Shown: positions 1 through 9,184 of the stretch, piece after piece
Layout: every line of letters begins with the position of its first letter
How positions within the stretch are numbered: the stretch's first letter is position 1
Assembly (NCBI RefSeq): GCF_000422785.1
Contig: NZ_AUGS01000001.1
Location: forward strand, 467,083 to 531,082
Direction: 5' to 3'
DNA length: 64,000 nt
Origin: Pseudovibrio exalbescens DSM 16456
GTDB lineage: Bacteria; Pseudomonadota; Alphaproteobacteria; Rhizobiales; Stappiaceae
The notes under the pieces: generated by a model
The model's input: the letters and a program-made list of their open reading frames with translations, nothing else
Database searches by the model: none
Told to the model about the DNA's origin: nothing
Translations under genes and position numbers: made by a program

Positions 1-501
1 GGCATCGACGCAGGTCAAGTTGTCGGTAAAATCTATTGAAAATCTTTGGATTCATGGAGCCTGAATCCCTGCGGCTAATCACGTATTTTGGTGATAGGTA
101 ACGTTACGCATGTGACGTTTTGGCGTCATACTTTTGAATGAAATTATCCGGTATAGGGCAGATGAAAACTGTGTATGACCTGACAAGGTTGTCACTTGCA
201 GCGAGTCGATTTCGGTTGCGGCCATCCGATATGAACCATCAGGGCTTGTGGTTTGGTTGGCTTGTGCCAGATCGCCCTTGGGTTTGTAAGGGGTTTGTAT
301 CTTAACCAACAGAGCTGCATAACTGCCTCTCAATAAAACCACTGGCATTCTTGCGGTGGATCTGGCAGTGCTGAAAGGTCTGCTTGGAGCCCATGGTGAT
401 CGGGCTGGGCTCAAGGCTATTCCAAGCTGCCAATATCCGCTTTTTAAGGACGACTGTGCTGTGGCTGATTACAGATACTGTTCACCATTTGGGGCCAACC
501 C
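1..501. other. Left edge, no supportable gene
   Basis: No coding region in these 501 bases resembles a known family. A reading frame open from the left edge runs only 12 codons to a TGA near base 39 and could be the very end of an upstream gene, but it is too short to judge. An open minus-strand frame over 79-414 has no recognisable motif and no convincing ribosome site. The stretch probably includes the leader of the downstream trkH gene. Confidence 0.4.
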
Positions 502-1944
502 GTGATTCAACTTAGACCTGTTCTGAATATCCTCGGCTATCTGTATGTTGGACTTGCCTTGGTCATGCTGGTGCCTGCTATTGTGGATGTAGCGGCTCGG
601 AATCCTGATTGGCAGGCGTTTGTCATGTCGAGCCTGATCGTGGGCATGTTTGGTATCTTGTTGGTTGCGGCTCTGGGCGGCTCCTTGAGCGACCCGCTGG
701 ATATTCGACAGGTGTTTTTGCTGACAACACTGGCCTGGATCACCATTCCTGCTTTTGGGGCACTGCCATTTTTAGGGCTCGGGATTGGTTATGTTGACGC
801 TGCGTTTGAAACCATTTCTGGTTTTACGACAACCGGATCCACAGTTCTGACGGGACTCGACAGCCTACCTCCCGGATTGTTGTTGTGGCGTTCGCTGTCG
901 CATTGGTTTGGCGGGGTTGGCATCATCGTGATGGCCATCGTGTTGATGCCGCTGCTGCGTATTGGCGGCATGCAGCTTTTCCGCGCTGAAAGCTCGGATC
1001 GTAGCGAAAAGGTCGTCAGCCGGGCCAGCGATCTGGTGCGATGGATTGGGGCAGTGTATGTGGCACTTACCATCATCTGCGCCGTTCTTTACACTATTTC
1101 AGGCATGTCGGCATTCGATGCGGTCAATCACGCGATGTCAACGCTTTCGTCCGGCGGCTTTTCTACCCACGATGACTCGTTTGCACACTTCGATAGCAAT
1201 TTTACACTGGCGGTTTGCATCGTTTTCATGCTCGCTTCAGGTCTACCCTTTGTGCTTATGATCAAGAGTATTCGACAGCGGTCCATGGCGTTGTTCCATG
1301 ACCCTCAGGTGCGCGTTTTTCTCGGTGTTATTGCTTTCTTCAGCGTGTGTATATGCTTGTACCTTGGCATCAAAAATGATGTGCCCTTCATTGACGCTCT
1401 GGTTAGTGCGTTCTTTGTTGTGACCTCCATCATCACTACCACCGGGTTCGGCTTGGGTGACTACACCGCTTGGGGGCCCCCTATGGTTGGGTTGATATTG
1501 ACCTTTACCTTTTTTGGGGCTTGCACCGGATCGACCTCAGGCGGCATCAAGATGCTGCGTTTCATCGTGTTTTTCGGTACAGTACGAGCCTACATGAAAA
1601 AGCTGATCCGGCCAGACCGGGTCGTTGTGGTTCGGTACGGGGATACGAAAATCACGCCAGATCTTTCTTTTTCGGTTCTGGCCTTTCTGGTTGTTTATCT
1701 TGCCACCGTTGGGGTGATCACGGTGATCCTTTCAGCCATGGGGTTGGACTTGGTGACGTCGTTCAGTGCCGCTGCGACTGCGGTCAGCAACGTTGGTCCC
1801 GGTCTTGGTGATGTTGTCGGACCCGTGGGGAATTTCGCGCCGCTGCCGGACAATGCGAAAATTGTCCTATCTGTCGCCATGCTGTTGGGGCGGTTGGAGC
1901 TTTTCACGGTATTGGTACTGTTCGATCCGGAGTTCTGGCGATAA
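502..1944 (+). CDS. trkH: TrkH-family potassium uptake protein (copy 1)
   Basis: Integral-membrane subunit of a Trk/Ktr-type K+ uptake system in the inner membrane. The 480-residue product is hydrophobic throughout and shows the four P-loop filter motifs of the SKT superfamily: TTTGST near residues 109-114, SSGGFS in the second repeat, TTTGFG in the third and SNVGPG in the fourth. The length matches TrkH (about 480). The start is GTG. The NAD-binding partner TrkA is not in the window, so it must be encoded elsewhere. A close paralogue follows 181 bases downstream, which indicates a tandem duplication. Family assignment is firm; a TrkG/TrkH distinction is not possible. Confidence 0.93.
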   Translation: MIQLRPVLNILGYLYVGLALVMLVPAIVDVAARNPDWQAFVMSSLIVGMFGILLVAALGGSLSDPLDIRQVFLLTTLAWITIPAFGALPFLGLGIGYVDAAFETISGFTTTGSTVLTGLDSLPPGLLLWRSLSHWFGGVGIIVMAIVLMPLLRIGGMQLFRAESSDRSEKVVSRASDLVRWIGAVYVALTIICAVLYTISGMSAFDAVNHAMSTLSSGGFSTHDDSFAHFDSNFTLAVCIVFMLASGLPFVLMIKSIRQRSMALFHDPQVRVFLGVIAFFSVCICLYLGIKNDVPFIDALVSAFFVVTSIITTTGFGLGDYTAWGPPMVGLILTFTFFGACTGSTSGGIKMLRFIVFFGTVRAYMKKLIRPDRVVVVRYGDTKITPDLSFSVLAFLVVYLATVGVITVILSAMGLDLVTSFSAAATAVSNVGPGLGDVVGPVGNFAPLPDNAKIVLSVAMLLGRLELFTVLVLFDPEFWR

Positions 1945-2125
1945 TACTTCGAAATCTAGGCAGTCACAGACCCCACGGTTAGGGGGCAGAAGCTGTGGAG
2001 ATCACCTAGATTGGTGGCTGCGTGCGCGAAGCTGAGGCTTGCGATAGCGTAATGTCTCGGCCTACCTTGGGCGCTTCGAAGGTTTTATCATCAGCCAGCG
2101 CCGTTCGCTGATCAGAGTTTGGGCC

Positions 2126-3571
2126 GTGATTTCAATTCGACCTGTCTTAAGTGTGTTGGGCCACCTTTATGTTGGCCTTGCCTCTGCCATGCTGATCCCG
2201 GCGATCGTGGATGTGGCTGCCCGCAATGCCGACTGGCAGGCGTTTGTTCTGTCTGCCTTGATCGTTGGGTTGATGGGGCTGTTGCTGGTTGTTGCCATGG
2301 GCAATGCACTTGCTGATGGGCTCGATACGCGGCAGACCTTCATCCTGACCACGTTGGCATGGGTAACCATTCCAGCTCTTGGCGCCATTCCGTTCCTTTG
2401 GCTTGGCATTGCTTATGTAGATGCGGCCTTTGAAGCGGTGTCTGGCTTTACTACAACCGGCTCTACTGTCTTGTCCGGATTGGACGGCCTGCCACCGGGC
2501 CTGCTGGTCTGGCGCTCCCTTATGCAATGGATGGGAGGTGTCGGGATCGTCGTTATGGCGATCGTCTTGCTTCCTTTTCTCCGCATTGGTGGGATGCAAC
2601 TTTTTCAAACGGAGAGCTCGGATCAGAGCGAGAAGATCGTTGGCCGATCCATCGAGTTAATTCGGTACATCGGGTTGACCTATCTGTTCCTGACATGTTT
2701 GTGCATCATCCTTTACTGGGCATCCGGTATGTCCATGTTTGATGCGTTCAACCATGCGCTGACCACGGTTTCCACGGGCGGCTTTTCCACTCATGACAAG
2801 TCGTTCGGTTTTTTCGAAAATCCGGTGACTGGTTGGATTGCCGTTGCATTCATGATCATAGGCTCGCTGCCGTTTGTGCTGGTCATTCAGGCGTTCCGCG
2901 GTAAACCATTTCTGTTGTGGCGGGACCCGCAGGTGCGCGCTTTCCTGTATTTCCTGCTGTTTGTGGCGTTGGCATTGACTATCTATCTAGGCGTGAGTGG
3001 GGCAGCATCTTTCAGTGATGCTGTTTTGCAGGCGACGTTCAACGTGGTGTCAGTGGTTACTGGTACTGGCTACGCCATGGGAGACTACACAGCGTGGGGC
3101 GCTCCGGTGATTGGCCTTGCACTGCTGTTGAAATTTGTCGGTGGGTGTACCGGGTCCACTACAGGCGGCATCAAGGTTTTCCGATTTCTGGTGTTTTTCG
3201 GCACGGTAAAGGCCCATATGCGGCGAATGGTACGGCCCAACCGCGTTATCTCGGAAAGCTATGGCAATACGCGCTTGACGCCGGAACTGACGTTTTCCGT
3301 TCTTGCGTTCCTCGTTGTTTATCTGGGTACTGTCGGGCTATTGACGTTGATCCTGTCCACGTTCCATCTCGATCTGGTTACAGCCGTTTCTGCTGCAGCG
3401 ACGAGTGTTGGCAACGTGGGGCCGGGACTGGGACCCGTGATTGGCCCTTCGGGTACCTTCGGGCCGCTTCCTGACACGGTGAAGTGGATCCTTAGTGCTG
3501 CCATGTTGTTGGGCCGCCTCGAACTGTTTACGGTACTTATTCTGCTGGACCCGGATTTCTGGTCCAAATAA
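2126..3571 (+). CDS. trkH: TrkH-family potassium uptake protein (copy 2)
   Basis: Second TrkH-type K+ translocating subunit (481 residues), collinear with the preceding copy from the N-terminus on. Filter motifs are TTTGST, STGGFS, TGTGYA and GNVGPG. The third filter (TGTGYA) differs from copy 1 (TTTGFG), so the two may differ in ion selectivity or kinetics; that is inference. The start is GTG. sfsA follows after 21 bases and may be cotranscribed. No TrkA is nearby. Confidence 0.93.
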   Translation: MISIRPVLSVLGHLYVGLASAMLIPAIVDVAARNADWQAFVLSALIVGLMGLLLVVAMGNALADGLDTRQTFILTTLAWVTIPALGAIPFLWLGIAYVDAAFEAVSGFTTTGSTVLSGLDGLPPGLLVWRSLMQWMGGVGIVVMAIVLLPFLRIGGMQLFQTESSDQSEKIVGRSIELIRYIGLTYLFLTCLCIILYWASGMSMFDAFNHALTTVSTGGFSTHDKSFGFFENPVTGWIAVAFMIIGSLPFVLVIQAFRGKPFLLWRDPQVRAFLYFLLFVALALTIYLGVSGAASFSDAVLQATFNVVSVVTGTGYAMGDYTAWGAPVIGLALLLKFVGGCTGSTTGGIKVFRFLVFFGTVKAHMRRMVRPNRVISESYGNTRLTPELTFSVLAFLVVYLGTVGLLTLILSTFHLDLVTAVSAAATSVGNVGPGLGPVIGPSGTFGPLPDTVKWILSAAMLLGRLELFTVLILLDPDFWSK

Positions 3572-3592
3572 TCGGAAAACCGGAGTTTTGGA

Positions 3593-4300
3593 ATGAAGTT
3601 CGATGTACCGCTCGTTTCCGGGCGCCTCATCAAGCGATACAAACGCTTTATGGCCGATGTCACACTGGACGCCTTTGAGGAAGTGGTGACAGCGCATTGC
3701 GCGAATTCGGGTTCCATGATGGGGCTGACCCGTGAAGGTATCCGAGTATGGCTCACACCGTCAGACAATCCGAAACGCAAGTTGAAGTACTCTTGGGAGC
3801 TGCTGGAAATTGACGGTGCCATGGTTGGCATCAACACGTCACGCCCTAATGGTCTTGTGGAAGAGGCACTGCGGGATGGTCGTATTCCCGAACTGGCCGG
3901 TTTTGATAACCTGCGCCGTGAGGTGAAGTACGGCAAAAACTCCCGCATCGACATTCTGCTGGAAGACCGTGATCTGCAGAAGACCTATGTTGAAGTCAAG
4001 AATGTAACGTTGGCGCGAGGTGATATGGGGCTTGCTGAGTTTCCGGATGCCGTGACTACCCGCGGGGCCAAACACTTGAGTGAACTTGCGGATATGGTGC
4101 GAGAGGGGCATCAGGCTGCCATGGTGTTTCTGGTTCAGCGCAATGATTGTGATGCGGTCGCAATTGCTAGGGATATCGACAAAGCCTACGGGGCCGCCTT
4201 CGATGCAGCGCTTGAAGCAGGCGTTCAGGTTTATGCTCTTGGCTGTGAGATAAGTTCAGAAGAGATCATTCCGAACAGGCCCATCAAGCTGGCATTTTGA
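3593..4300 (+). CDS. sfsA: SfsA, sugar fermentation stimulation protein homologue
   Basis: SfsA family (235 residues, the usual length). The sequence carries family features: an N-terminal OB-like part with VSGRLIKRYKRF near residues 7-18, TAHCANSGSMMGL, and a C-terminal nuclease-like half with DILLED followed by YVEVKNVTL, where the EVK matches a PD-(D/E)XK core. E. coli SfsA was named from maltose-metabolism phenotypes and has been linked to DNA binding; the precise role is unsettled. It follows trkH copy 2 after 21 bases and ends at a strong hairpin shared with gpt. Confidence 0.93.
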   Translation: MKFDVPLVSGRLIKRYKRFMADVTLDAFEEVVTAHCANSGSMMGLTREGIRVWLTPSDNPKRKLKYSWELLEIDGAMVGINTSRPNGLVEEALRDGRIPELAGFDNLRREVKYGKNSRIDILLEDRDLQKTYVEVKNVTLARGDMGLAEFPDAVTTRGAKHLSELADMVREGHQAAMVFLVQRNDCDAVAIARDIDKAYGAAFDAALEAGVQVYALGCEISSEEIIPNRPIKLAF

Positions 4301-4307
4301 CGGCAAC

Positions 4308-4335
4308 AAAAAGGGCGCCTTATACGGCGCCTTTT
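4308..4335. terminator. Bidirectional terminator between sfsA and gpt
   Basis: Two GGCGCC arms separated by TTATAC, flanked by AAAA on the left and TTTT on the right. It lies between the convergent ends of sfsA and gpt, so it can serve both strands. Confidence 0.75.
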
Positions 4336-4352
4336 CCGGTGAAATTCTAATC

Positions 4353-4850
4353 TTAACCTACTGAATCCTTGGATATTGGCGGCTGAAACTGCCATCCCAT
4401 ATCCCATGGAAAATAAACCCAAGTGTCTTGTGAGAGCTCGGTAACAATCGTGTCTGCCATGTCACGACCTGCCGGCTTTGCGTAAACGGTAGCCAGATGG
4501 GCTTTTGGCAACATCTCGCGTACAACGGAGGCCGTTTTTCCGGTGTCGACGAGGTCGTCGATGATCAGGACGCCTTCACCGTCATTTCCAATTACTTTCG
4601 GATCAATTGCCTTGATGACCTGCAGGTCTCCCTGATCCTTGTATTCGTGGTAAGACGCGATACAGACGGTCTCAATGGTCCGTACGCCCAACTCGCGGGC
4701 AATGATGCCAGCCGGTACCAAACCGCCACGGGTGATGCAGACAATCGCCTGAAAATCCCCTTTATCGGCCAAACGCCATGCCAGTGCACGGCAGTCCCTG
4801 TGAAACTGATCCCACGATACGGGAAAGGCTTTCGGTTGAGTGCTGTCCAT
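4353..4850 (-). CDS. gpt: Xanthine-guanine phosphoribosyltransferase
   Basis: Purine salvage enzyme that uses PRPP to convert guanine, xanthine and, less well, hypoxanthine to nucleotides. The 165-residue protein matches Gpt length and has the type I PRTase PRPP-binding motif [14 protein letters not shown] at residues 94-107, an early ITRGGLVPA segment, and the C-terminal WVYFPWD typical of XGPRT. The ATG lies 10 bases after the stop of the upstream MoCF-domain gene, so the two form a minus-strand operon. The 3' end shares a terminator with sfsA. Confidence 0.95.
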   Translation of the reverse strand: MDSTQPKAFPVSWDQFHRDCRALAWRLADKGDFQAIVCITRGGLVPAGIIARELGVRTIETVCIASYHEYKDQGDLQVIKAIDPKVIGNDGEGVLIIDDLVDTGKTASVVREMLPKAHLATVYAKPAGRDMADTIVTELSQDTWVYFPWDMGWQFQPPISKDSVG

Positions 4851-4860
4851 TTCTCATCTC

Positions 4861-5610
4861 TCAGATCGATTTGCCTGTTGCTGAAGCGACCAACGTCTCA
4901 ACAGCAGATGTGGCATCACGCAGTACATCAAGATGACGGGATCTGACAACAACTTGTGTGCTGAATACGCCATCTTTTGATCTGGGATAGGACCCGATGG
5001 AGGTCTCTGGGAAGTTTTTCTGCACTTCTGCCAGTTTTTCTGCAATTCTGCTTTCCGGCAGCGGAACGTCAATGGCGTGAGAATGCATGTGCTGGCCGCC
5101 CTTCAAGGTGGGGGCCAGGGCATCCAGCATTGCCTGCATGATGTAGGGAACGCCTGCCATGACATGCACGTTCTCGATTCTGAAACCCGGAGCCGCAGAG
5201 GCAACGTTTTCAATCAGGTCAGCGCCTTCGGGAATACGCGCCATGCGTTGTCTTGCAGGGGTGAACTCGCCGGGGGGGTAGTGAGCCTCCAAAATCGCCA
5301 TCGCGCGTGGATCTTTGTCAATCGAGACACCGAACGCTGCAGCAATGGCATCTGCGGTTATATCATCATGGGTTGGACCGATACCGCCTGATGTGAAGAC
5401 GTAAGTATAACGACTTCTCAACGTGTTCACGGCTTCCACGATCATTCCCTGACTGTCGGGAACAATGCGAACCTCGGATAGGTCGATGCCGCGCTCTGTC
5501 AGGAAAGAAGCCAAGTAACCGATATTCTTGTCTTTGGTGCGGCCGGAAAGGATCTCGTCACCAATAACGACAAAGCCGGCTGTCACCGGCTTGTGTTCTG
5601 TGTCGCTCAT
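4861..5610 (-). CDS. MoCF-domain protein (CinA N-terminal / molybdopterin-binding type)
   Basis: Stand-alone MoaB/MogA-like domain protein of 249 residues, the type often annotated as competence/damage-inducible protein A. Family motifs are FVVIGDEILSG near the N-terminus, TSGGIGPTHDDITADAIA in the middle, and a VMAGVP segment. Full CinA is about 415 residues with a C-terminal NMN amidase domain; that domain is absent, so NMN deamidation should not be inferred. It may bind a pyrophosphate- or pterin-type ligand; the physiological reaction is unknown. It is immediately upstream of gpt in the same direction. Confidence 0.85.
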   Translation of the reverse strand: MSDTEHKPVTAGFVVIGDEILSGRTKDKNIGYLASFLTERGIDLSEVRIVPDSQGMIVEAVNTLRSRYTYVFTSGGIGPTHDDITADAIAAAFGVSIDKDPRAMAILEAHYPPGEFTPARQRMARIPEGADLIENVASAAPGFRIENVHVMAGVPYIMQAMLDALAPTLKGGQHMHSHAIDVPLPESRIAEKLAEVQKNFPETSIGSYPRSKDGVFSTQVVVRSRHLDVLRDATSAVETLVASATGKSI

Positions 5611-5657
5611 TCAAATCTGCCCATTGGTTGTCGGGCCGATGTGACCCGAATGATCTT

Positions 5658-6851
5658 CTAGTTTAGATCAACATCCTCTGGTTTCCAGTTATAGATCCAG
5701 TCGAATTTGGAAAGCAGGCTGTCTGGAGAACTGGTTCTCAGGACCAGATCGCGTGCATAACAGCCCGGAATTGGCAGGTGATAGATTCGTTCATTGTTGA
5801 CGGCTTGCTTGGACACCTTGGAAACGCGTGGCTTGCGTGATGCTTCATAGCGAGCGAACGCGGTTGGAATGTCCGAATGCTTCTCCAGTGCGGCGGCCAG
5901 AATGCACGCATCCTCGATGCCCATGGCCGCACCCTGTGCCATGAAAGGCAGCATGGCGTGGGCAGCGTCACCGATGAGAGCGATTCTGCCTTGGTGCCAT
6001 GCGGTATCAGGCTGGATGCCACACAAGGCCCATCGGGTCCAGTTCTCACCCAGCTCCAATATCTGACGGGGTTCATCCGCCCAGTCGTCAAATGCCCGGC
6101 GGAGTTCGATCGTCGAGGTGGTGTAAGCCCAGTGTTCTGCCTTCCACTCTTCTCGGCGAATGGCAACTATGTTGAGTAACTCACCGCTATGGACTGGATA
6201 GTGGACAAGATGGCTCTTGTTACCCATCCAGAGGCCAGTGGTCGTGCGCAGGCGATCACTAAGGCCCTTGATGGGAACGGTTGTGCGATAGGCCACGCGA
6301 CCGCTGAATTCTGCAGGCGGTAGACGCAATGTGTTGGTTCTGATTTTTGACCACACACCATCTGCGGCAACAAGGCAGGCGAAGGGGTGGTTCTCCAAAT
6401 GAGCGGGCAGGGCGCCTATCAGCCGAACCCCGTCAACCTGCTCCATCGCATCGTCAACAGGACACCCTAAATGCAGATGGATGGCCTGATGGCGCTCGAC
6501 AGCCTGTTTAAGAACGCGCTGCAGGTCGGCACGGTGGATCACAAGATAGGGGGTGCCATATTTGGTTTCTGCGTGGTCGCCAAGTGGAATGCTGGCCAGG
6601 TGAGCCCCTGTGCGTCCATTGCCGATTTCGACCGAATTCGGTCGTGTCGCCAGTATCTTTAGCTCTTCCAGCAGACCTAGCGGCTCGAGGCAGCGCAAGG
6701 CATTGGCCGATAATTGCAGTCCTGCTCCAACTTCCGACAGGTCTTTTGCGGCCTCAAACAGGTGAACGGTGTGTCCATTTCTTGCCAGATGCAGGGCGCA
6801 TACCATCCCTGCAATGCCAGCGCCGCTGATGGCGATGGGCATGCGTTTCAT
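5658..6851 (-). CDS. FAD-dependent monooxygenase (salicylate-hydroxylase-like)
   Basis: Group A flavoprotein monooxygenase (397 residues). The N-terminal Rossmann fingerprint is GAGIAGMVCALHLARNG, followed by an acidic residue at the end of beta-2 (LFEA), and the FAD-binding GD motif is LIGDAAHAMLPFMAQG in the C-terminal third. Such enzymes hydroxylate aromatic or related substrates with NAD(P)H and O2; the substrate cannot be read from the sequence. No aromatic-degradation genes adjoin it. The zinc-finger gene lies 45 bases upstream in the same direction. Confidence 0.88.
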   Translation of the reverse strand: MKRMPIAISGAGIAGMVCALHLARNGHTVHLFEAAKDLSEVGAGLQLSANALRCLEPLGLLEELKILATRPNSVEIGNGRTGAHLASIPLGDHAETKYGTPYLVIHRADLQRVLKQAVERHQAIHLHLGCPVDDAMEQVDGVRLIGALPAHLENHPFACLVAADGVWSKIRTNTLRLPPAEFSGRVAYRTTVPIKGLSDRLRTTTGLWMGNKSHLVHYPVHSGELLNIVAIRREEWKAEHWAYTTSTIELRRAFDDWADEPRQILELGENWTRWALCGIQPDTAWHQGRIALIGDAAHAMLPFMAQGAAMGIEDACILAAALEKHSDIPTAFARYEASRKPRVSKVSKQAVNNERIYHLPIPGCYARDLVLRTSSPDSLLSKFDWIYNWKPEDVDLN

Positions 6852-6896
6852 GTTGTCCAGTCCTGACTCTCTTGTCCGTGAATAGGCTTTAACTGT

Positions 6897-7142
6897 TCAC
6901 GCGGCATCCGGTGTCCACATACAGTCGGCGGGGATTGCGCCATGAGTGTCAAGTTCAGGATTGTGCTTATAAAGCGTTGAACAGTAAGGACAGACGATTT
7001 CGTGATCGCTTCCCATATCAAGGAAAACATGCGGGTGGTCGAATGGGGGCTTGGCCCCAATGCACATGAACTCGCGTGCGCCGATCTCGATGGAGTCATG
7101 ACCTTCGGTGTTCTGAAAGTGCGGAACGAAATTATCAGCCAT
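6897..7142 (-). CDS. Zinc-finger domain protein (NDUFS6-like, complex I associated)
   Basis: Small protein of 81 residues with the zf-CHCC pattern: a GHDSIEIG start, a histidine in DHPHVFLD, and CPYC near the C-terminus. In alphaproteobacteria such proteins are homologues of mitochondrial complex I subunit NDUFS6 and are usually annotated only as zinc-finger domain-containing. The ATG at 7142 has a GGGGAGAAA ribosome site about nine bases upstream; an in-frame extension to 7226 lacks one. No nuo genes are nearby. Confidence 0.85.
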   Translation of the reverse strand: MADNFVPHFQNTEGHDSIEIGAREFMCIGAKPPFDHPHVFLDMGSDHEIVCPYCSTLYKHNPELDTHGAIPADCMWTPDAA

Positions 7143-7415
7143 CTGTGGAGTTTCTCCCCTGATCTCGAAGAATTGGCGGGAGGATAGTCGGCCAACCTTC
7201 AAATGAACAGGCCAAAACGCTCCCATCCTACGTGTTTTTTGGTGGTTTGTTCCCAGGCAGATTGAAGAAACAGACGCTGGTGGATCGTCAAGTCAGGGGT
7301 GTGAGAAGTCGCTGTTTTGAAGCATTTAAAAGTCTCATTGGCCTTTTCAATGGAGGGGCCTCTCTATATTGTCCCTCTGAATTTCTATGTTATCGCTCAA
7401 GGACGTCAGGTTAAA

Positions 7416-8168
7416 ATGCCGCAGTTTTCGAGAAACGGTGCCTCCTTCTCCTATCTGGATGAGGGGGAGGGCGACCCGATTTTGCTGATTCACGGATTCG
7501 CTTCAAACAAGAACGTGAATTGGGAGTATCCCGGCTGGGTCGATGTGCTCGTCAAAGACGGACGCCGTGTCATTGCAATAGACAATCGAGGGCATGGGGA
7601 CAGCCACAAGTACCACGACCCGGCTGACTATGGTGCTCCGGTCATGGCAGATGATGCATTGGCTTTGCTCGATCACCTTCAAATCGATCAGGCCGATTTC
7701 ATGGGCTACTCCATGGGCACTCGTATCTCCGCATTCTGTGCCCTAAAACAGCCTGAGCGTGTTCGCTCGCTGGTTTTTGGTGGAATGGGATATGGCGTTG
7801 TGACCGGTGTCGGCAATCCGGAGCCTATCATTGAGGCGCTGCTTGCTGACAGACTTTCGGATGTGTCTGATCGCACGGGACGGGCTTTCCGGGCTTTTGC
7901 GGAGCAGACAGGCTCGGACCGCCGGGCATTGGCCGCCTGCATGAAGTCCACCCGCAAACCGATCCTCGAGGAGGATGTGGCTCGCATTGCAGCTCCAACC
8001 CTGATCGCCGTTGGGACTAAAGATGAAGTTGCAGGAGACCCACACGCCTTGGCAGCATTGATGCCTCACGCAACCGTTTTGGAGATTCCCAATCGGGATC
8101 ACATGGTGGCAGTGGGTGACAAGGTTTTCAAACAGGGTGTTCTGGAGTTTCTGGAGCAATTTTCATAA
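7416..8168 (+). CDS. Alpha/beta hydrolase
   Basis: Alpha/beta-hydrolase fold protein of 250 residues. It shows the HGF oxyanion region (LLIHGFASNK), the nucleophile elbow GYSMGT, a candidate acid in GTKDEVAG, and the catalytic histidine in NRDHMVAVG. The ATG at 7416 starts right where family similarity begins (MPQFSRNG); an in-frame extension to 7317 adds 33 uncharacteristic residues. Its stop overlaps the start of a second hydrolase by one base (TAATG), so the two are translationally coupled. Substrate unknown. Confidence 0.87.
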   Translation: MPQFSRNGASFSYLDEGEGDPILLIHGFASNKNVNWEYPGWVDVLVKDGRRVIAIDNRGHGDSHKYHDPADYGAPVMADDALALLDHLQIDQADFMGYSMGTRISAFCALKQPERVRSLVFGGMGYGVVTGVGNPEPIIEALLADRLSDVSDRTGRAFRAFAEQTGSDRRALAACMKSTRKPILEEDVARIAAPTLIAVGTKDEVAGDPHALAALMPHATVLEIPNRDHMVAVGDKVFKQGVLEFLEQFS

Positions 8169-9040
8169 TGACGCAGCAGCGCGTGTTCCTCGGTGCCGAC
8201 AAAAATCGGCTCATGGCAGATGCATATGGCGAAGAGGGCGTGCCGGTCCTGCTCCTTCATGGTGGGGGGCAAACCCGTCATTCCTGGGGTGGTACGGCTC
8301 AACATATTGCTGACGCGGGAATGCGCGCCTACTGCTTGGATCAGCGCGGTCATAGCGACAGCGAATGGGTTGAGACAGGCTATAGTTTTCACGACTTCGG
8401 TCGTGATGTTGTCGCCGTTGCGCGGCAGATCCAAGAGGAAACCGGTCAGGCCCCCATAGCCATAGGCGCCTCACTGGGAGGTCTTGCATCCATCATGGCT
8501 GAGGGGGCGCTTTCTCCCGGCTCTCTCTCCGGGATTATTCTTGTCGATATCACGCCTCGGCTGGATAAGGGCGGGGTGAACAAGGTCATTTCCTTCATGG
8601 CGCGCAACGCAAGTGAGGGCTTTGAGAGTGTCGAGGATGCGGCGGCAGTGATCGCCGAATACTTGCCGCATCGACCGCCGCCAAAATCACTGAAGGGGCT
8701 CGCCAAGAATTTGCGCATGAAGTCTGATGGCAGGTTTTATTGGCATTGGGATCCTAAGTTCATCGATCAACGCCATTTGGATGACCGGCATGCGGCCGCC
8801 ATGCAGAATGCGCTGGAGGATGCAGCCCGCAAACTAGCTCTTCCTGTCTTGTTGGTGCGCGGCGGGTCCTCGGAATTGGTGAACGAAGCTCACGTTGATG
8901 AGTTCATGCAGATGGTGCCTCACGCGGAGTTTACTGAGGTCAAGGCTGCCGGCCACATGGTGGCTGGTGACAAGAATGATATGTTCACCTCGTCGATCAT
9001 GCCATTTTTGTCCAGTATTCGGATGAGTTTAGATGCTTGA
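8168..9040 (+). CDS. Alpha/beta hydrolase
   Basis: Second alpha/beta-fold hydrolase (290 residues), coupled by a one-base overlap to the gene before it. It has an HGGGQTRHSW oxyanion segment, the nucleophile elbow GASLGG, and a terminal histidine in AAGHMVAGD. The cap region differs from that of the neighbour, so this is not a simple recent duplication. Peroxidase- or haloalkane-dehalogenase-like annotations would be over-specific; substrate unknown. Confidence 0.87.
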   Translation: MTQQRVFLGADKNRLMADAYGEEGVPVLLLHGGGQTRHSWGGTAQHIADAGMRAYCLDQRGHSDSEWVETGYSFHDFGRDVVAVARQIQEETGQAPIAIGASLGGLASIMAEGALSPGSLSGIILVDITPRLDKGGVNKVISFMARNASEGFESVEDAAAVIAEYLPHRPPPKSLKGLAKNLRMKSDGRFYWHWDPKFIDQRHLDDRHAAAMQNALEDAARKLALPVLLVRGGSSELVNEAHVDEFMQMVPHAEFTEVKAAGHMVAGDKNDMFTSSIMPFLSSIRMSLDA

Positions 9041-9184
9041 AGCGCGTGGTTGTTGACCACTGACATTTTCCCGCGACTTGAAATGGACAGGGTGCGACCC
9101 AACCCTTAGGAGATGAGTTGGTTTAGCGAACGGGTATTTTCTGCTAGACCTACTTCAATTGACTTGGCGTGAAAGGACACCCTG

